A DNA stretch of 64,000 nucleotides from Actinoplanes aureus (GCF_015704865.1 NZ_JADQTO010000015.1:1-64000), one strand, 5' to 3'; shown: positions 15,954 through 25,140, counted from the stretch's first letter. The notes: generated from the sequence alone by a model not told the origin. A program made the numbers and translations.

Positions 15954-17222
15954 ATGGCACATCGTGTCCACCGCATAGTCCGACACCTCGCGACGCTCAC
16001 CCTGGCCCTGCCGCTGGCGCTGGTTCCGGCCACCGCCCAGGCCGCGCCCGCCACCACACCCAACGCCGTCATCACCTGGAACATCCACGCCCAGACCGCC
16101 ATCTACGAGACCGCCCGGCAGTCGCCCACGGCGGGCCTGCGCAGCTTCGCCATGGTGCAGGGTGCCGTGTACGACGCGGTCAACGCGATCGCCGGCACTC
16201 CGTACGAGCCGTACCTGGTCGCTCCGCGCTCCCGGCCACGTGACTCGGTTCCGGCTGCCGTCGCGGCCGCGGCGTACCGCGTACTCCTCTCGCTCTTCCC
16301 GGCCCAGGCACCGGCGCTGACCGCGCAGTACGACGCGGCCCTCGCCGCGATCCCGGACGGCGGCGCGGAACGCGGCGGTGTCGCGGTCGGCGAAGCCACC
16401 GCCGCCGCCATGATCGAGTCCCGCCGCGACGACGGCGCCTTCTCCGACGCGACCTGGCCGGTCGGCGACCAGCCCGGCCAGTGGCGGCCAACCCCGCCCG
16501 CGTTCCTGCAGGTCGGGGCCTGGTACGCCACCCTGAAGCCGTTCGTGGTCCGTGACGCCGGCCGGTACCGTGTCCCGGCACCGCCCGCCCTCACCAGTGC
16601 CGCCTGGGCGCGCGAGCTGAACGAGGTCAAGTCGCTCGGCTCGGCGACCAGCACGACCCGCACCGCCGACCAGACCGAGGCAGCGATCTGGTGGGACGAC
16701 CCGCGCATGGTCGAGTGGGAGATCAAACGCAATCTGGCGACCGGCCACCGCCTGAGCACGCTGCAGACGGCACGCCTGTTCGCGATGGTCGAGGTGGCCA
16801 CCGCCGACGCGCTGATCGCCTGCTACAGCGAGAAGAAGCGCTGGGCGTTCTGGCGGCCGGTGACCGCCGTCCCGCTCGCCGACACCGACGGCAACCCGGC
16901 CACCTCGGCGGATCCGTCCTGGACACCGCTGCGGACCACCGCGCCGTCGGCGGAGTACCCGTCCGGGCACAGCTGCTACACCGCGTCGATCATGACCGTG
17001 CTGCGGGAGTTTTTCGGCCGCGACAACGTCGCCTTCCACGCCTACAGCACCGAAGCCGACGCCACCCGGCACTACACCAGCTTCGCCGCGGCCACGACCG
17101 AGCTGGCCGAGGCGCGGATCTGGGCCGGCGTGCACTACCGCTTCGCGACCGTACACGGCATCGACATCGGCAAGGCGGTGGCACGCGACGTGCTGCGCAA
17201 GGAGTTCGGGCGCCGCCAGTAA
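15954..17222 (+). CDS. Secreted vanadium-dependent haloperoxidase / PAP2-fold phosphatase
   Basis: 422 residues from ATG 15954 (GGGGG upstream). Signal peptide of about 32 residues ending ATAQAAPA. The three vanadate/phosphate-binding motifs of the vanadium haloperoxidase/acid phosphatase superfamily are visible in order: KKRWAFWRPVTAV (K and R), EYPSGHSCYTASIM (SGH) and EARIWAGVHYRFAT (R and H). Bacterial members of this length are either haloperoxidases, oxidising halide with H2O2, or phosphatases; sequence alone does not decide. It is transcribed alone, divergent from the LCP gene. Confidence 0.88.
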   Translation: MAHRVHRIVRHLATLTLALPLALVPATAQAAPATTPNAVITWNIHAQTAIYETARQSPTAGLRSFAMVQGAVYDAVNAIAGTPYEPYLVAPRSRPRDSVPAAVAAAAYRVLLSLFPAQAPALTAQYDAALAAIPDGGAERGGVAVGEATAAAMIESRRDDGAFSDATWPVGDQPGQWRPTPPAFLQVGAWYATLKPFVVRDAGRYRVPAPPALTSAAWARELNEVKSLGSATSTTRTADQTEAAIWWDDPRMVEWEIKRNLATGHRLSTLQTARLFAMVEVATADALIACYSEKKRWAFWRPVTAVPLADTDGNPATSADPSWTPLRTTAPSAEYPSGHSCYTASIMTVLREFFGRDNVAFHAYSTEADATRHYTSFAAATTELAEARIWAGVHYRFATVHGIDIGKAVARDVLRKEFGRRQ

Positions 17223-17433
17223 AAAACACCTCTTATCGGTACGCGTTCCGGCAGCGCCCGCCGCATCGGGACCGTCACCACCCGTCCGACGCGACCATCT
17301 GCCCGCTCCGGCTCCTAGCGCGACCGCCGGGCCCGGGCAGATGGGCACGCGGGCCGGCGAAGCGGCCACTCGCGATCTACCGGGCCGGTTGCGGCGGCCG
17401 CTGAATACGGACCAGAGAGCTTCCTAGCTACCC

Positions 17434-17517
17434 GAGCTTCCGTAGTCAGGGTCTTGGCCCAACCTCAATGCTGTCTCAACGGCCACCAGACAGCACCCAC
17501 GTTGGGCCGACAAGACC
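17434..17517 (+). repeat. Repeat A, copy 1
   Basis: Copy of a dispersed imperfect palindrome. It starts GAGCTTCCGTAGTCAGGGTC, contains the core CTGTCT-CAACGGCCACC-AGACAG (6-bp perfect stem) and ends CACGTTGGGCCGACAAGACC. The outer GGCCCAAC...GTTGGGCC arms also pair. Other copies are at 31086-31207, 31211-31312, 50885-51006 and 60221-60304. It lies 211 bp after the haloperoxidase stop and directly before a copy of repeat B. Confidence 0.8.
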
Positions 17518-17566
17518 AAGCGGCGTCCCAGGCGTGCCGTTTTCCGGCGGCCGCACCGGCAGGCAA

Positions 17567-17688
17567 GCGTGCCGTTTCCCGGCGGTCGCGCTGGGGCCCT
17601 GCGCGGCGGCCTGATCGCGCTGGGAGAGCGGAGACGGGTCGATCCCGCGGGACGGCCGATTACGCGTACCCCGAAAGAGCGTGACCGG
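17567..17688 (+). repeat. Repeat B, copy 1
   Basis: Copy of a second dispersed element, from GCGTGCCGTTTCCCGGCGG to AGAGCGTGACCGG. It matches 30785-30907 in reverse orientation almost throughout, and 31627-31736 and 54011-54068 in its 3' half. The terminal hairpin pairs CCGATTACGC with GCGTGACCGG (one mismatch, one wobble). A partial tandem copy of its first 25 bases precedes it at 17532-17557. The remaining 120 bp up to the next gene hold nothing else I can name. Confidence 0.75.
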
Positions 17689-17809
17689 TGAGAATCCCCG
17701 CACCGATGAGTTCTTGGCGTGGCGATGGTCTGCATCGGTGTGAGCGACCTCGCTGATCGGCGTGGACGCTCGCCGTGCGATAGCCGGAGCGAGATCGGAG
17801 GAAAGTGAC

Positions 17810-19096
17810 ATGGACAGGCGAACACTCTTGGCCGGTGCGGGCGCGGTCGGTGTGTCGGCGTTGACCCCCGGTGGTCCGGCCGGGGCGTCGGCGGGCGGCG
17901 ACCCGGCCTGGCGCGCCGGGCTTGACGACCTGCACGACGCGATGGCGGCCCGGGTGGCCCGGGGCGAGCTCGTCGGCATCGTCTACCTGGTGGCCCACCG
18001 CGGGCGGGTCCACGTCGACACCATCGGGACGTTGTCGCTGAACGGCGACGAGCCGATGCGCCGCGGTACGCCGTTCCGGATCGCCTCGATGACCAAACCG
18101 GTCATCGCGGCGGCCACGATGATGCTGGTCGAGGACGGCCGGCTGGCGCTGGACGCGCCGGTCGAGCGGTGGCTGCCGGAGCTGGCCGGCCGCCGGGTGC
18201 TCACCCGGATCGACGGGCCGCTCGACCAGACGGTTCCGGCCGAGCGCCCGATCACGGTCGAGGACCTGCTGACCTTCCGGCTGGGCCACGGGATCATCTT
18301 CGATCCCAGCTTCCAGCCGCCGTACCCGATCATCACCGCGGCCGACGAGCTCCAGCTGGTGATGGCGCAGCCGGACCCGCGTTCGCCGCTGCACCCGGAC
18401 GAGTGGATCCGGAGGTTCGGCACGCTGCCGCTGATGGATCAGCCCGGTCAGCGCTGGCGGTACAACACCGGCTCGCTGGTGCTCGGTGTGCTGATCGCGC
18501 GGGCCGCGGGCCGGCCGCTGCCGGACTTCCTCGAGGAGCGGGTCTTCCGGCCGCTGGGCATGCGGCACACCGGATTCTCGCTCACCCGCGGCGAGGCCTC
18601 CCCGCTGCCGGGCCTGTACGCGGCGAACCCCGAGACCGGACAGCTGGAACCGCAGCCCGGCTCGGCACCGGACGAGTGGACCCGGCCGCCCGCCTTCCCG
18701 TCCGGCGCCGCCGGGCTGGCCTCGACCGTCGACGACTACCTGCGGTTCAGCCGGTTCCTGATGCGCCGGGGAGTGCATCGCGGCCGGCGCCTGCTGTCGG
18801 CCCGGTCGGTGCGGCTGATGACGACCAACCACCTGACTCCGGAGCAGATCGCCGACGCCGGCCCGTTCCCGCTCGCCGGGCTGGGCTGGGGATACGGCAT
18901 GGCGGTCAGCGTCACGCCGGACCAGGTGTCCGGGCCCGGCCGCTACGGGTGGGACGGTGGGTACGGCACCACCTGGTTCAACGATCCGCACCGGGACCTG
19001 ACCGCGATCGCGTTGACCCAGACGGTCGACTTCCTGTTCAACGGCGCCTCCGCCGAGTTCCAGCGGCTGGCCGCGGCGGCGGCCGGCCCCCGGTAA
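17810..19096 (+). CDS. Exported serine hydrolase, class C beta-lactamase/esterase fold
   Basis: 428 residues from ATG 17810, with GGAGGAAAG 5 bases upstream. A short signal sequence (MDRRTLLAGAGAVGVSALTP) precedes the catalytic domain. Nucleophile motif SMTK (in FRIASMTKPVIAAA), the Tyr motif in WRYNTGSLVLGVL, and a third motif changed from KTG/HxG to WDGGYGTTW. This combination is typical of EstB-like esterases and D-amino-peptidases rather than true beta-lactamases, so an esterase or amidase role is likelier than antibiotic resistance. It is followed by a strong hairpin shared with the convergent lyase gene. Confidence 0.88.
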   Translation: MDRRTLLAGAGAVGVSALTPGGPAGASAGGDPAWRAGLDDLHDAMAARVARGELVGIVYLVAHRGRVHVDTIGTLSLNGDEPMRRGTPFRIASMTKPVIAAATMMLVEDGRLALDAPVERWLPELAGRRVLTRIDGPLDQTVPAERPITVEDLLTFRLGHGIIFDPSFQPPYPIITAADELQLVMAQPDPRSPLHPDEWIRRFGTLPLMDQPGQRWRYNTGSLVLGVLIARAAGRPLPDFLEERVFRPLGMRHTGFSLTRGEASPLPGLYAANPETGQLEPQPGSAPDEWTRPPAFPSGAAGLASTVDDYLRFSRFLMRRGVHRGRRLLSARSVRLMTTNHLTPEQIADAGPFPLAGLGWGYGMAVSVTPDQVSGPGRYGWDGGYGTTWFNDPHRDLTAIALTQTVDFLFNGASAEFQRLAAAAAGPR

Positions 19097-19097
19097 C

Positions 19098-19134
19098 CGT
19101 GCGGGGGCCCGGCACCGGGCCGGGCCCCCGCACG
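19098..19134. terminator. Bidirectional hairpin between convergent genes
   Basis: A perfect 16-bp inverted repeat: left arm 19098-19113 (CGTGCGGGGGCCCGGC), 5-base loop, right arm 19119-19134. It starts 1 base after the serine hydrolase stop and ends 1 base before the stop of the rhamnogalacturonan lyase on the other strand. There is no T-tract, as is common for GC-rich actinomycete terminators. Confidence 0.85.
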
Positions 19135-19135
19135 A

Positions 19136-21436
19136 TCAGCGCACGTAGATGGTCGGCTGCGGCGGGGTGCTCATGCCGTTGCCGAGGAAGAAGCTCGGGT
19201 GCGGCGGCTGGTTGTAGGCGGTGTTCTGCCAGGCCACCGCCACCCGGTACTGCGAGTCGTGCATCAGCGTGGTGATCCGGCGGTCGGTGACCGTCGGAGT
19301 GCTGTAGATGCGCAGCGCCGACGAGTCGGACAGCCGCCAGACGATCTCCTCACGCCAGTCACCGAACAGGTCACCGGAGACCGCCGGCGTCTGCTTGGTG
19401 CTGTTGTTGGAGGCCACGCCGGAGCCGGTCAGCAGCCGGGTGTCGCCGCTCGTGCCGTACTTGTCGACCCGGGTGGCGTCGACCAGCTCGCGGACCGGGT
19501 CGGCGTCCCACCAGGCGAGGAAGTTCGTCGAGGACGGCTTGCGGCCGATGTTCTGCCCGGCGGTGTTGGACAGGCCGTCGACCGACGAGGACCAGGCCTC
19601 GGCTCCGGCGCTGCCGGCGTAGACGTCACCGGCGAGGGCCCGGCCGTTGTCGCAGCCACAGGAGGCGTGCGACCAGATGATCGCGCCGCTCCTGGCGTCC
19701 AGCATCGCGTCGGTGCGCTGGGTGGTGCTCTCCGACGGCCGGTAGACCTCCAGGCCGGCGCGGGACGGGATGAAGTCGCCGACGTGCAGGGCGTCGCCGT
19801 GGCCGAGGCCGCTGCGCCACAGCAGCTTGCCGTCGTCGTTGATCGCCGCGGCGCCGTACATGATCTCGTCCTTGCCGTCGCCGTCCGCGTCGGCGACGGA
19901 CAGCTGGTGGTTGCCCTGGCCGTACGCCCCGGTGTTGGTGTTGCCGGAGTCATAGACCCAGCGGCTGGTCAGCGTGCCGTTGCGGAAGTCCCAGGCGGCG
20001 ACGACGGCACGGGTGTAGTAGCCACGGGCCATGATCAGGCTGGGCCGCTGCCCGTCCAGGTAGGCGGTGCCGGCCAGGAACCGGTCCACCCGGTTGCCGT
20101 AGCTGTCGCCCCACGCAGAGACCGTCCCGCGGGCCGGCGTGTAGTTCACCGTCGACATCGCGGCGCCGGTCTGCCCGTTGAACATGGTCAGGTACTCCGG
20201 ACCGGACAGGACATAGCCGGACGAGTTGCGATGGTCGGCGCTCGCCGAGCCGATCACCACGCCGGTGCCGGACCGCGTGCCGTCGGCGGTCTTCATGGCC
20301 ACCTCGGCCTTGCCGTCGCCGTCGTAGTCGTACACCTGGAACTGGGTGTAGTGCGCGCCGGCCCGGATGTTGCGGCCCAGGTCGATGCGCCACAGCCGGG
20401 TGCCGTCGAGCCGGTACGCGTCGACGAACACGTTCCCGGTGTACCCGGACTGCGAGTTGTCCTTGGCGTTAGACGGATCCCACTTCACGACGATCTCGTA
20501 GTCGCCGTCACCGTCCAGGTCACCGACCGAGGCGTCGTTGGCCGAGTAGGTGTAGTCGCTCCCGGCCGGCGGCACCTGGAGCCGCACGTCCAGGTACCCG
20601 TTGGCGAACGACAGCGAGGCCGGTGAGGCGGCCTGCTCCACGCCGCCGACCACCGCCCGGACCGTGTACGACGCGTTCGCCGCGGCACCGGCGTCCAGGT
20701 AGTTCGTCGAGTTGGTGATCGGCGTCGAGTTCAGCTTCGTCCCGGACCGGTACACGTTGAACCCGGTGTTCGTGGCCTCGGTGCCGAGCAGCCGCCAGGA
20801 GACCAGGTTCGCGCTGCCGGACCGTACGCTGATCAGCCCGCGATCGAGGTCCTCCATCTGCCGACCGTTCTCAGAGGGCGGCCCCGACACCTGGGTGAAG
20901 GACCACTGCATGCGCGCCACATCCGCGCAGGTCTCCTGCACGATCGGGTTGTTGCCGGCGGTCGAGCCGTCCCGGTTGCTGACGCACAGTCCGGTGGCGA
21001 CGCTCTTGACCAGGTGCTTACCGGCGGCGGACGACGCGCTGAAGGTCCACAGCTGGTTGGTCTTCAGGCCGTCGCCGCAGCCGTACTGCTGCAACTGGGT
21101 GCCGGAGACCGTGGACCCGCTGGGCACGTCGACACACCGGCCGCTGTTGCCGTTGGACAGGTTGAACTGGCCGGACGCCCGCGCCACGGCCGTCCACTGC
21201 TGGGCGGTGGCGGCGCTGTCGCAGGCGACCTGGACCAGCAGGGCCGAGTTCGCGGTGGACGCGCCGGCCACGTCGACGCACTTGCCGCTCGCCGCCGAGG
21301 CCAGCGTGTAGACGCCGCCGGCGGCCGGGGCCACGCCGGCGGACGCGGGCAGCATCGAGATCGCGACCATGGCGGCGGGCACGGTCACGACGACCGCGCC
21401 CGCGGCGATCACCCCGCGCCTCATCTTCTTGGGCAT
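19136..21436 (-). CDS. Secreted rhamnogalacturonan lyase (PL11) with N-terminal ricin-type module
   Basis: 766 residues from the ATG at 21436 (GGAAGGAG upstream). Signal peptide of about 35 residues (after PKKMRRGVIAAGAVVVTVPA). A ricin B-type carbohydrate-binding module (about 40-175) has the repeated QxW-like segments AQQWTAVA, TNQLWTFSA and RMQWSFTQ. The PL11 catalytic propeller follows, starting MEDLDRGLISVRSG and containing many calcium-loop sequences (DLDGDGDYEIVVKWDPS, DYDGDGKAEVAMKTADGT, DADGDGKDEIMYGA). It cleaves the rhamnogalacturonan I backbone of pectin outside the cell. Complete in length; partner with the GH3 enzyme in plant-cell-wall use is inferred from lifestyle, not operon structure. 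Confidence 0.95.
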   Translation of the reverse strand: MPKKMRRGVIAAGAVVVTVPAAMVAISMLPASAGVAPAAGGVYTLASAASGKCVDVAGASTANSALLVQVACDSAATAQQWTAVARASGQFNLSNGNSGRCVDVPSGSTVSGTQLQQYGCGDGLKTNQLWTFSASSAAGKHLVKSVATGLCVSNRDGSTAGNNPIVQETCADVARMQWSFTQVSGPPSENGRQMEDLDRGLISVRSGSANLVSWRLLGTEATNTGFNVYRSGTKLNSTPITNSTNYLDAGAAANASYTVRAVVGGVEQAASPASLSFANGYLDVRLQVPPAGSDYTYSANDASVGDLDGDGDYEIVVKWDPSNAKDNSQSGYTGNVFVDAYRLDGTRLWRIDLGRNIRAGAHYTQFQVYDYDGDGKAEVAMKTADGTRSGTGVVIGSASADHRNSSGYVLSGPEYLTMFNGQTGAAMSTVNYTPARGTVSAWGDSYGNRVDRFLAGTAYLDGQRPSLIMARGYYTRAVVAAWDFRNGTLTSRWVYDSGNTNTGAYGQGNHQLSVADADGDGKDEIMYGAAAINDDGKLLWRSGLGHGDALHVGDFIPSRAGLEVYRPSESTTQRTDAMLDARSGAIIWSHASCGCDNGRALAGDVYAGSAGAEAWSSSVDGLSNTAGQNIGRKPSSTNFLAWWDADPVRELVDATRVDKYGTSGDTRLLTGSGVASNNSTKQTPAVSGDLFGDWREEIVWRLSDSSALRIYSTPTVTDRRITTLMHDSQYRVAVAWQNTAYNQPPHPSFFLGNGMSTPPQPTIYVR

Positions 21437-21533
21437 GGTGCTCCTTCCGGAGGGGGATGGTGGCTTCCGGCCGGGGAATGCCGGAGGTCCGCCGCAGTAG
21501 ATGCCGCCACTCGGGCCCGACAACAGAAATCCG

Positions 21534-22898
21534 TCAGGGAAGGCGCGGAAACACCGGGCCCGGCTCGCCGGCCGTGACCCGAGCGGCTCCGGAGGGAAGG
21601 AACGGGGTCAGCTCGTGGGCGAGCAGGCGACAGGTGGCCACGAGCCTGCCGAGGACCAGGTCCGGATCGGCGAGCTCCCAGGGCCGCTCGCGTTCGATGA
21701 AACGGTTGGCCTCGGTGACGACGCGGGTGATCTCGCCGGTGGCGGCCCGGAAGTCGAATGCCGCCAGCGCACGGTCGATCCGGTCCGGCAGGTCTCCGCC
21801 GAGCGGTTCACCGGGTTGAGCCACCGCGCGGCGGCGGACCAGGGCGGCCGTACGGTTCACCAGATTGCCGATCCCGTTGGCCAGGTCCTGGTGGTAGCGG
21901 GCCCGGAGGCGCTCCTCGGTGAAGTCGGTGTCACCGGCCCGGGCCACCTCGCTCAGCAGCCACCAGCGCAGCGCGTCGTCGCCGTACCGCGCGACCAGCT
22001 CGTAGGGGTCGACGGCGGTACCGGCGCTCTTGGAGATCTTCGCGCCGTCCACGGTCAGGTAGTCGTGCACGAAGATCGCGGTGGGCAGTGGCAGGCCCGC
22101 GGAGAGCAGCAGCGCCGTCCAGTAGACGGCGTGGAAGCGCACGATGCCCTTGCCGATGACGTGGACACGCTCGGTCGCGTCCCGCCACGCCCGCGAGTCG
22201 GCGGTGACGTAATTGGCGAGGGCGTCCCACCAGACGTAGACGACCTGCTCCGGGTCACCGGGCACCGGGATGCCCCAGCCGCCCGCGCGCGCCGCCGGCC
22301 GGGAGACGCTGATGTCGGCCAGCCCGGACCGGACGAACGACAGCACCTCGTTGCGGCGGGCCGGCGGCTCGATCCGGATCCGCCCCTCGTCGAGGGCGGA
22401 GAGCACGTCGCCGGCGTACCGGGAGAGCCGGAAGAACCAGTTGGTCTCGGTGATCCGCTCCGGGACGGTGCCGTGCTCCGGGCACCGGTCCGCGGTGTCG
22501 GAGAACTGCTCACAGCCGGCGCAGTAGAAGCCGCTGTAACCCCGCCGGTAGAAGTCGCCGCGGGCGGCACTGCGCCGCCACAGGTCGGCCACGCCCTGCC
22601 GGTGGCGCGGGTCGCTGCTGGTCCGGATGAAATCGTCGAACGACAGGCTGAGCGCCGCGCCGAGGCCGGCGAACCGGTCGGCGTTCGCCGCGACGAAGGA
22701 GGCCACCTCGGCGCCGGCCGCGGCGGCCGCGGTCACGTTCTTGAGGGCGTTCTCGTCGGTACCGGTCAGGAACCGCACCGGGTCACCGCGCAGGCGCCGG
22801 TGCCGGGCGAGCACGTCCGCCTGCACCAGCTCCAGCGCGTGGCCCAGGTGTGGTGCCGCGTTGACGTACGGAATGGCGGTGGTGACGTAGAAGGTCAT
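21534..22898 (-). CDS. Methionyl-tRNA synthetase, short form
   Basis: 454 residues, start ATG 22898 with GGAG 7 bases upstream. Class I signatures are HLGH (17-20) and KISKS (287-291); a zinc-knuckle-like insert reads FYCAGCEQF (C126, C129) and CPEH (C139). An anticodon-binding domain follows (about 320-450). It lacks the C-terminal dimerisation domain found in longer MetRS. Primary actinobacterial MetRS proteins are usually longer (over 500 residues), so this could be a second, possibly inhibitor-resistant or specialised copy; the genome's other metS would decide. A structured leader precedes it. It is 97 bp from the lyase gene and not obviously co-transcribed. Confidence 0.88.
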   Translation of the reverse strand: MTFYVTTAIPYVNAAPHLGHALELVQADVLARHRRLRGDPVRFLTGTDENALKNVTAAAAAGAEVASFVAANADRFAGLGAALSLSFDDFIRTSSDPRHRQGVADLWRRSAARGDFYRRGYSGFYCAGCEQFSDTADRCPEHGTVPERITETNWFFRLSRYAGDVLSALDEGRIRIEPPARRNEVLSFVRSGLADISVSRPAARAGGWGIPVPGDPEQVVYVWWDALANYVTADSRAWRDATERVHVIGKGIVRFHAVYWTALLLSAGLPLPTAIFVHDYLTVDGAKISKSAGTAVDPYELVARYGDDALRWWLLSEVARAGDTDFTEERLRARYHQDLANGIGNLVNRTAALVRRRAVAQPGEPLGGDLPDRIDRALAAFDFRAATGEITRVVTEANRFIERERPWELADPDLVLGRLVATCRLLAHELTPFLPSGAARVTAGEPGPVFPRLP

Positions 22899-22923
22899 GA
22901 CGATCTCCGATCCGCCCCGGCAG

Positions 22924-22945
22924 CAGCCCCTGATGCCAGGGGCTG
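22924..22945 (-). promoter_or_regulatory. Hairpin in the leader of the methionyl-tRNA synthetase gene
   Basis: CAGCCCCTG (22924-22932), loop ATGC, CAGGGGCTG (22937-22945): a perfect 9-bp stem ending 25 bases before the synthetase start. A second short hairpin (GCCCC-GAGA-GGGGC, 22977-22990) and a 7-bp CATCATC/GATGATG pair (22993-23031) lie further upstream. T-box consensus bases were sought and not seen. It may be an attenuator-like leader or an operator also serving the divergent gene at 23075. Confidence 0.4.
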
Positions 22946-23074
22946 GTGGTCAGCGGATTTCAGCGCATGCCGGCAGGCCCCGAGAGGGGGCGCATCATCC
23001 GGGCGGCGCGCTGCGACATGCCGCGATGATGTCATCCCCGGGGGACGAGGCGCACCCGGAAAAAGTCCGGTGCG

Positions 23075-23674
23075 ATGGGGTCGATGTGGATGGCGTGGTT
23101 CTTCGCCCTCGGGTCGGCGTGTTTCCTCGTCGGCCCCATCCCCGCGTACGCCGACCTGGTGGGACCCACCGCCGACGCGGTCACCTTCTTCGTCGGGTCG
23201 ATCCTGTTCACCGCCGGTGGAGCGCTCCAGACGTTCGGCGCCGCGGCCGGCGGGCGGGCGGCCTGGTGGGCGGCGCTGATCCAGTCGGCGGGCACGCTGT
23301 TCTTCAACGCCACCACGTTCCGGGCACTCCAGGTCGCCCTGTCCAACCCGGACTACGACCGGCTCGTCTGGCGGCCGGACGCGTTCGGCTCGATCTGCTT
23401 CCTGGTCTCCGGGGTCATCGCGTACCTGGCCTCGGCCCGCCACGGCCTGCTGCCGGCCCGCGACGGACCCGGCTGGTGGCAGCCGGCGGTCAACCTGCTC
23501 GGCTGCGTCTTCTTCGGCGTCTCGGCCCTCGGTGCCTACGTGCTGCCCAGCACCGGGTCGATGGCCGACGTTGCCGTCGCCAACGTGAACACCTGCCTGG
23601 GTGCGGCCTGCTTCCTCGCCTGCGCCCTGCCCGGCCTGCGCCCGCGCCGGGCGGTGCCCGCCGCCGGCGACTGA
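23075..23674 (+). CDS. Membrane protein, YrhK-like
   Basis: 199 residues with about six hydrophobic segments. The N-terminus WMAWFFALGSACFLVGPIPA followed by TFFVGSILFTAGGALQTF resembles YrhK-domain proteins, here in a double arrangement: a similar pair recurs at DAFGSICFLVSGVIAYLASA. Function unknown; a role in membrane homeostasis is only a guess. The ribosome site is weak; ATG codons at 23075, 23084 and 23090 are possible starts. It diverges from the tRNA synthetase gene. Confidence 0.7.
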   Translation: MGSMWMAWFFALGSACFLVGPIPAYADLVGPTADAVTFFVGSILFTAGGALQTFGAAAGGRAAWWAALIQSAGTLFFNATTFRALQVALSNPDYDRLVWRPDAFGSICFLVSGVIAYLASARHGLLPARDGPGWWQPAVNLLGCVFFGVSALGAYVLPSTGSMADVAVANVNTCLGAACFLACALPGLRPRRAVPAAGD

Positions 23675-23715
23675 TCGCCTGTCACACTCCGGCACCGCGG
23701 TCTCGTCCTTCTGGC

Positions 23716-24248
23716 ATGACCGCACTCACCTACACCAGGGCCGGCAACGGCCCGCCGCTGGTGCTCCTGCACGGCCTCGGCTCCTCGCGCGCGGCCTGGC
23801 GGCCGGTGCTCGACCGCCTCGCCGCGACCCACACCGTGTACGCGGTGGACCTGCCCGGCTTCGGCGACTCCCCCGGCCTCGGCGGCGCACCCCGGCAGCT
23901 GGCCGAGCCGTGGCCGGCGCCCTGGACTGCGCACGGCCCGGCCGGCTCAGCCCGGCGCAGGCCCGGCACAACATCACCGCCATGGGCCGGTGCGCGGGCT
24001 TCCTGCCCACCTTCCGGGCCGTTCGATTTCTCCGGTACGAGCGGACCTGCGAACCGACCGCCCCGGTGACCGTCGCGTTCGGGGCCGCCGACCGGATCCT
24101 GCTGCGCCGGCAGTCCCGGTTCACCGATCAGCTGCCGCCGCACACTCGCCATCTCATGATGCCCGGCGCCGGGCACGTGCCGATGACCGACGCCCCTGAC
24201 CTGATCGCCCGGACCGTCCTGGCGACGACCGGCGTAGCGGCACGATGA
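23716..24248 (+). pseudogene. Alpha/beta-hydrolase, deleted and frameshifted
   Basis: The first part (ATG 23716, MTALTYTRAGNGPPLVLLHG) contains the oxyanion segment HGLGSSRAAW and strand DLPGFGDSPG. At about 23900 the family match ends and resumes in another frame (from about 23940) as ITAMGRCAGFLPTFRAVRFL and AFGAADRILL up to MMPGAGHVPMTDAP, the terminal histidine region. The nucleophile elbow GxSxG and lid, usually over 100 residues, are missing, so no active enzyme is made. The TGA overlaps the ATG of the sigma factor gene (ATGA at 24245-24248), so the pair was once coupled, and the broken gene may still serve as a leader for the sigma gene. Confidence 0.82.
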
Positions 24249-25102
24249 CCGACCTCGCCCTCGCCTACGCGGCGGCGCGCAGCCGGCTGGTCCGCGTGGC
24301 GTACGCCATCCTCGGATCGATGTCCGAAGCCGAGGACGTCGTCTCCGAGTGCTGGTTCAAGCTGATCCGCGCGGACCGGGTCGACGACGTCGAGGCCTGG
24401 GCCACCGTGGTCGTCGCCCGGAGCGCGATGGACGTGCTGCGGTCCGCCCGGGTACGCCGCGAGACCTACCCCGGCCCGTGGCTCCCCGAACCGGCCCCGG
24501 CTCCGCTGGTGGACCCCGCCGACCGGATCACCCTGGACGAGTCGGTGAGCTTCGCACTGCTCGTCGTGCTGGAGTCGCTCACCCCGGCCGAACGCACGGC
24601 CTGGGTGCTGCACGATCTGTTCGGCATGACGTTCGCGCAGGTGGCAGCCGTCGTCGGCCGCAGTCCGGCGGCGGTCCGCCAGCTCGCCGCCCGCGCCCGC
24701 CGGCACGTCGGCGCGGGCACACCGCGGATCGGCGTCGACCGGCGGCACCACCGGCAGGTCGTCGAACGCTTCCTGGCCGCCGCGGCCGGCGGCCGGCTGG
24801 CCGACCTCGTCGCGATCCTCGACCCGGACGCTGTGCTGACCACCGACGGTGGCGGCCGCGGCAACTCCGCACGGCGGCCGGTGCACGGCGCCGAGCGGGT
24901 CGCCCGCTTCGTGCTCGGGCTGCTGGCGAAAGCCGATCCGGACGAGGTCCGCAGGCCGGTCGCGGTCAATGGGGTGCTCGGGATGGCGGTTCTCGACGAG
25001 CGGGGCACGGTCGACACCGTCATCTCGTTCACGGTTGCCGGCGACCTGATCCATCGGGTCGACTTCATCCGTGCCCCGGAGAAGTTGCGGCTCTTCCGAT
25101 GA
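24245..25102 (+). CDS. ECF sigma factor, SigJ type with C-terminal SnoaL-like domain
   Basis: 285 residues. Region 2 (AYAILGSMSEAEDVVSECWF) and region 4 (TPAERTAWVLHDLFGMTFAQ, then VAAVVGRSPAAVRQLAARAR) are complete, with a SnoaL/NTF2-like domain at about 165-285 (RFLAAAAGGRLADLVAILDP). In the SigJ (ECF41-like) group this extension regulates the sigma factor itself and replaces a separate anti-sigma factor. ECF41-type genes are typically adjacent to an oxidoreductase, hydrolase or carboxymuconolactone-type gene that they control; here that position holds a broken hydrolase upstream and a DHFR-like gene downstream. Confidence 0.92.
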   Translation: MTDLALAYAAARSRLVRVAYAILGSMSEAEDVVSECWFKLIRADRVDDVEAWATVVVARSAMDVLRSARVRRETYPGPWLPEPAPAPLVDPADRITLDESVSFALLVVLESLTPAERTAWVLHDLFGMTFAQVAAVVGRSPAAVRQLAARARRHVGAGTPRIGVDRRHHRQVVERFLAAAAGGRLADLVAILDPDAVLTTDGGGRGNSARRPVHGAERVARFVLGLLAKADPDEVRRPVAVNGVLGMAVLDERGTVDTVISFTVAGDLIHRVDFIRAPEKLRLFR

Positions 25103-25140
25103 CCGCGACTCTCCAGAACCACGACGACGAGGAGCCAACC

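Noticed and set aside
17810..19096. Clinical-type beta-lactamase
   Set aside because: The third motif and overall pattern fit esterase/peptidase relatives rather than antibiotic hydrolysis.
22899..23074. T-box riboswitch before the methionyl-tRNA synthetase
   Set aside because: Conserved T-box antiterminator bases were not found.
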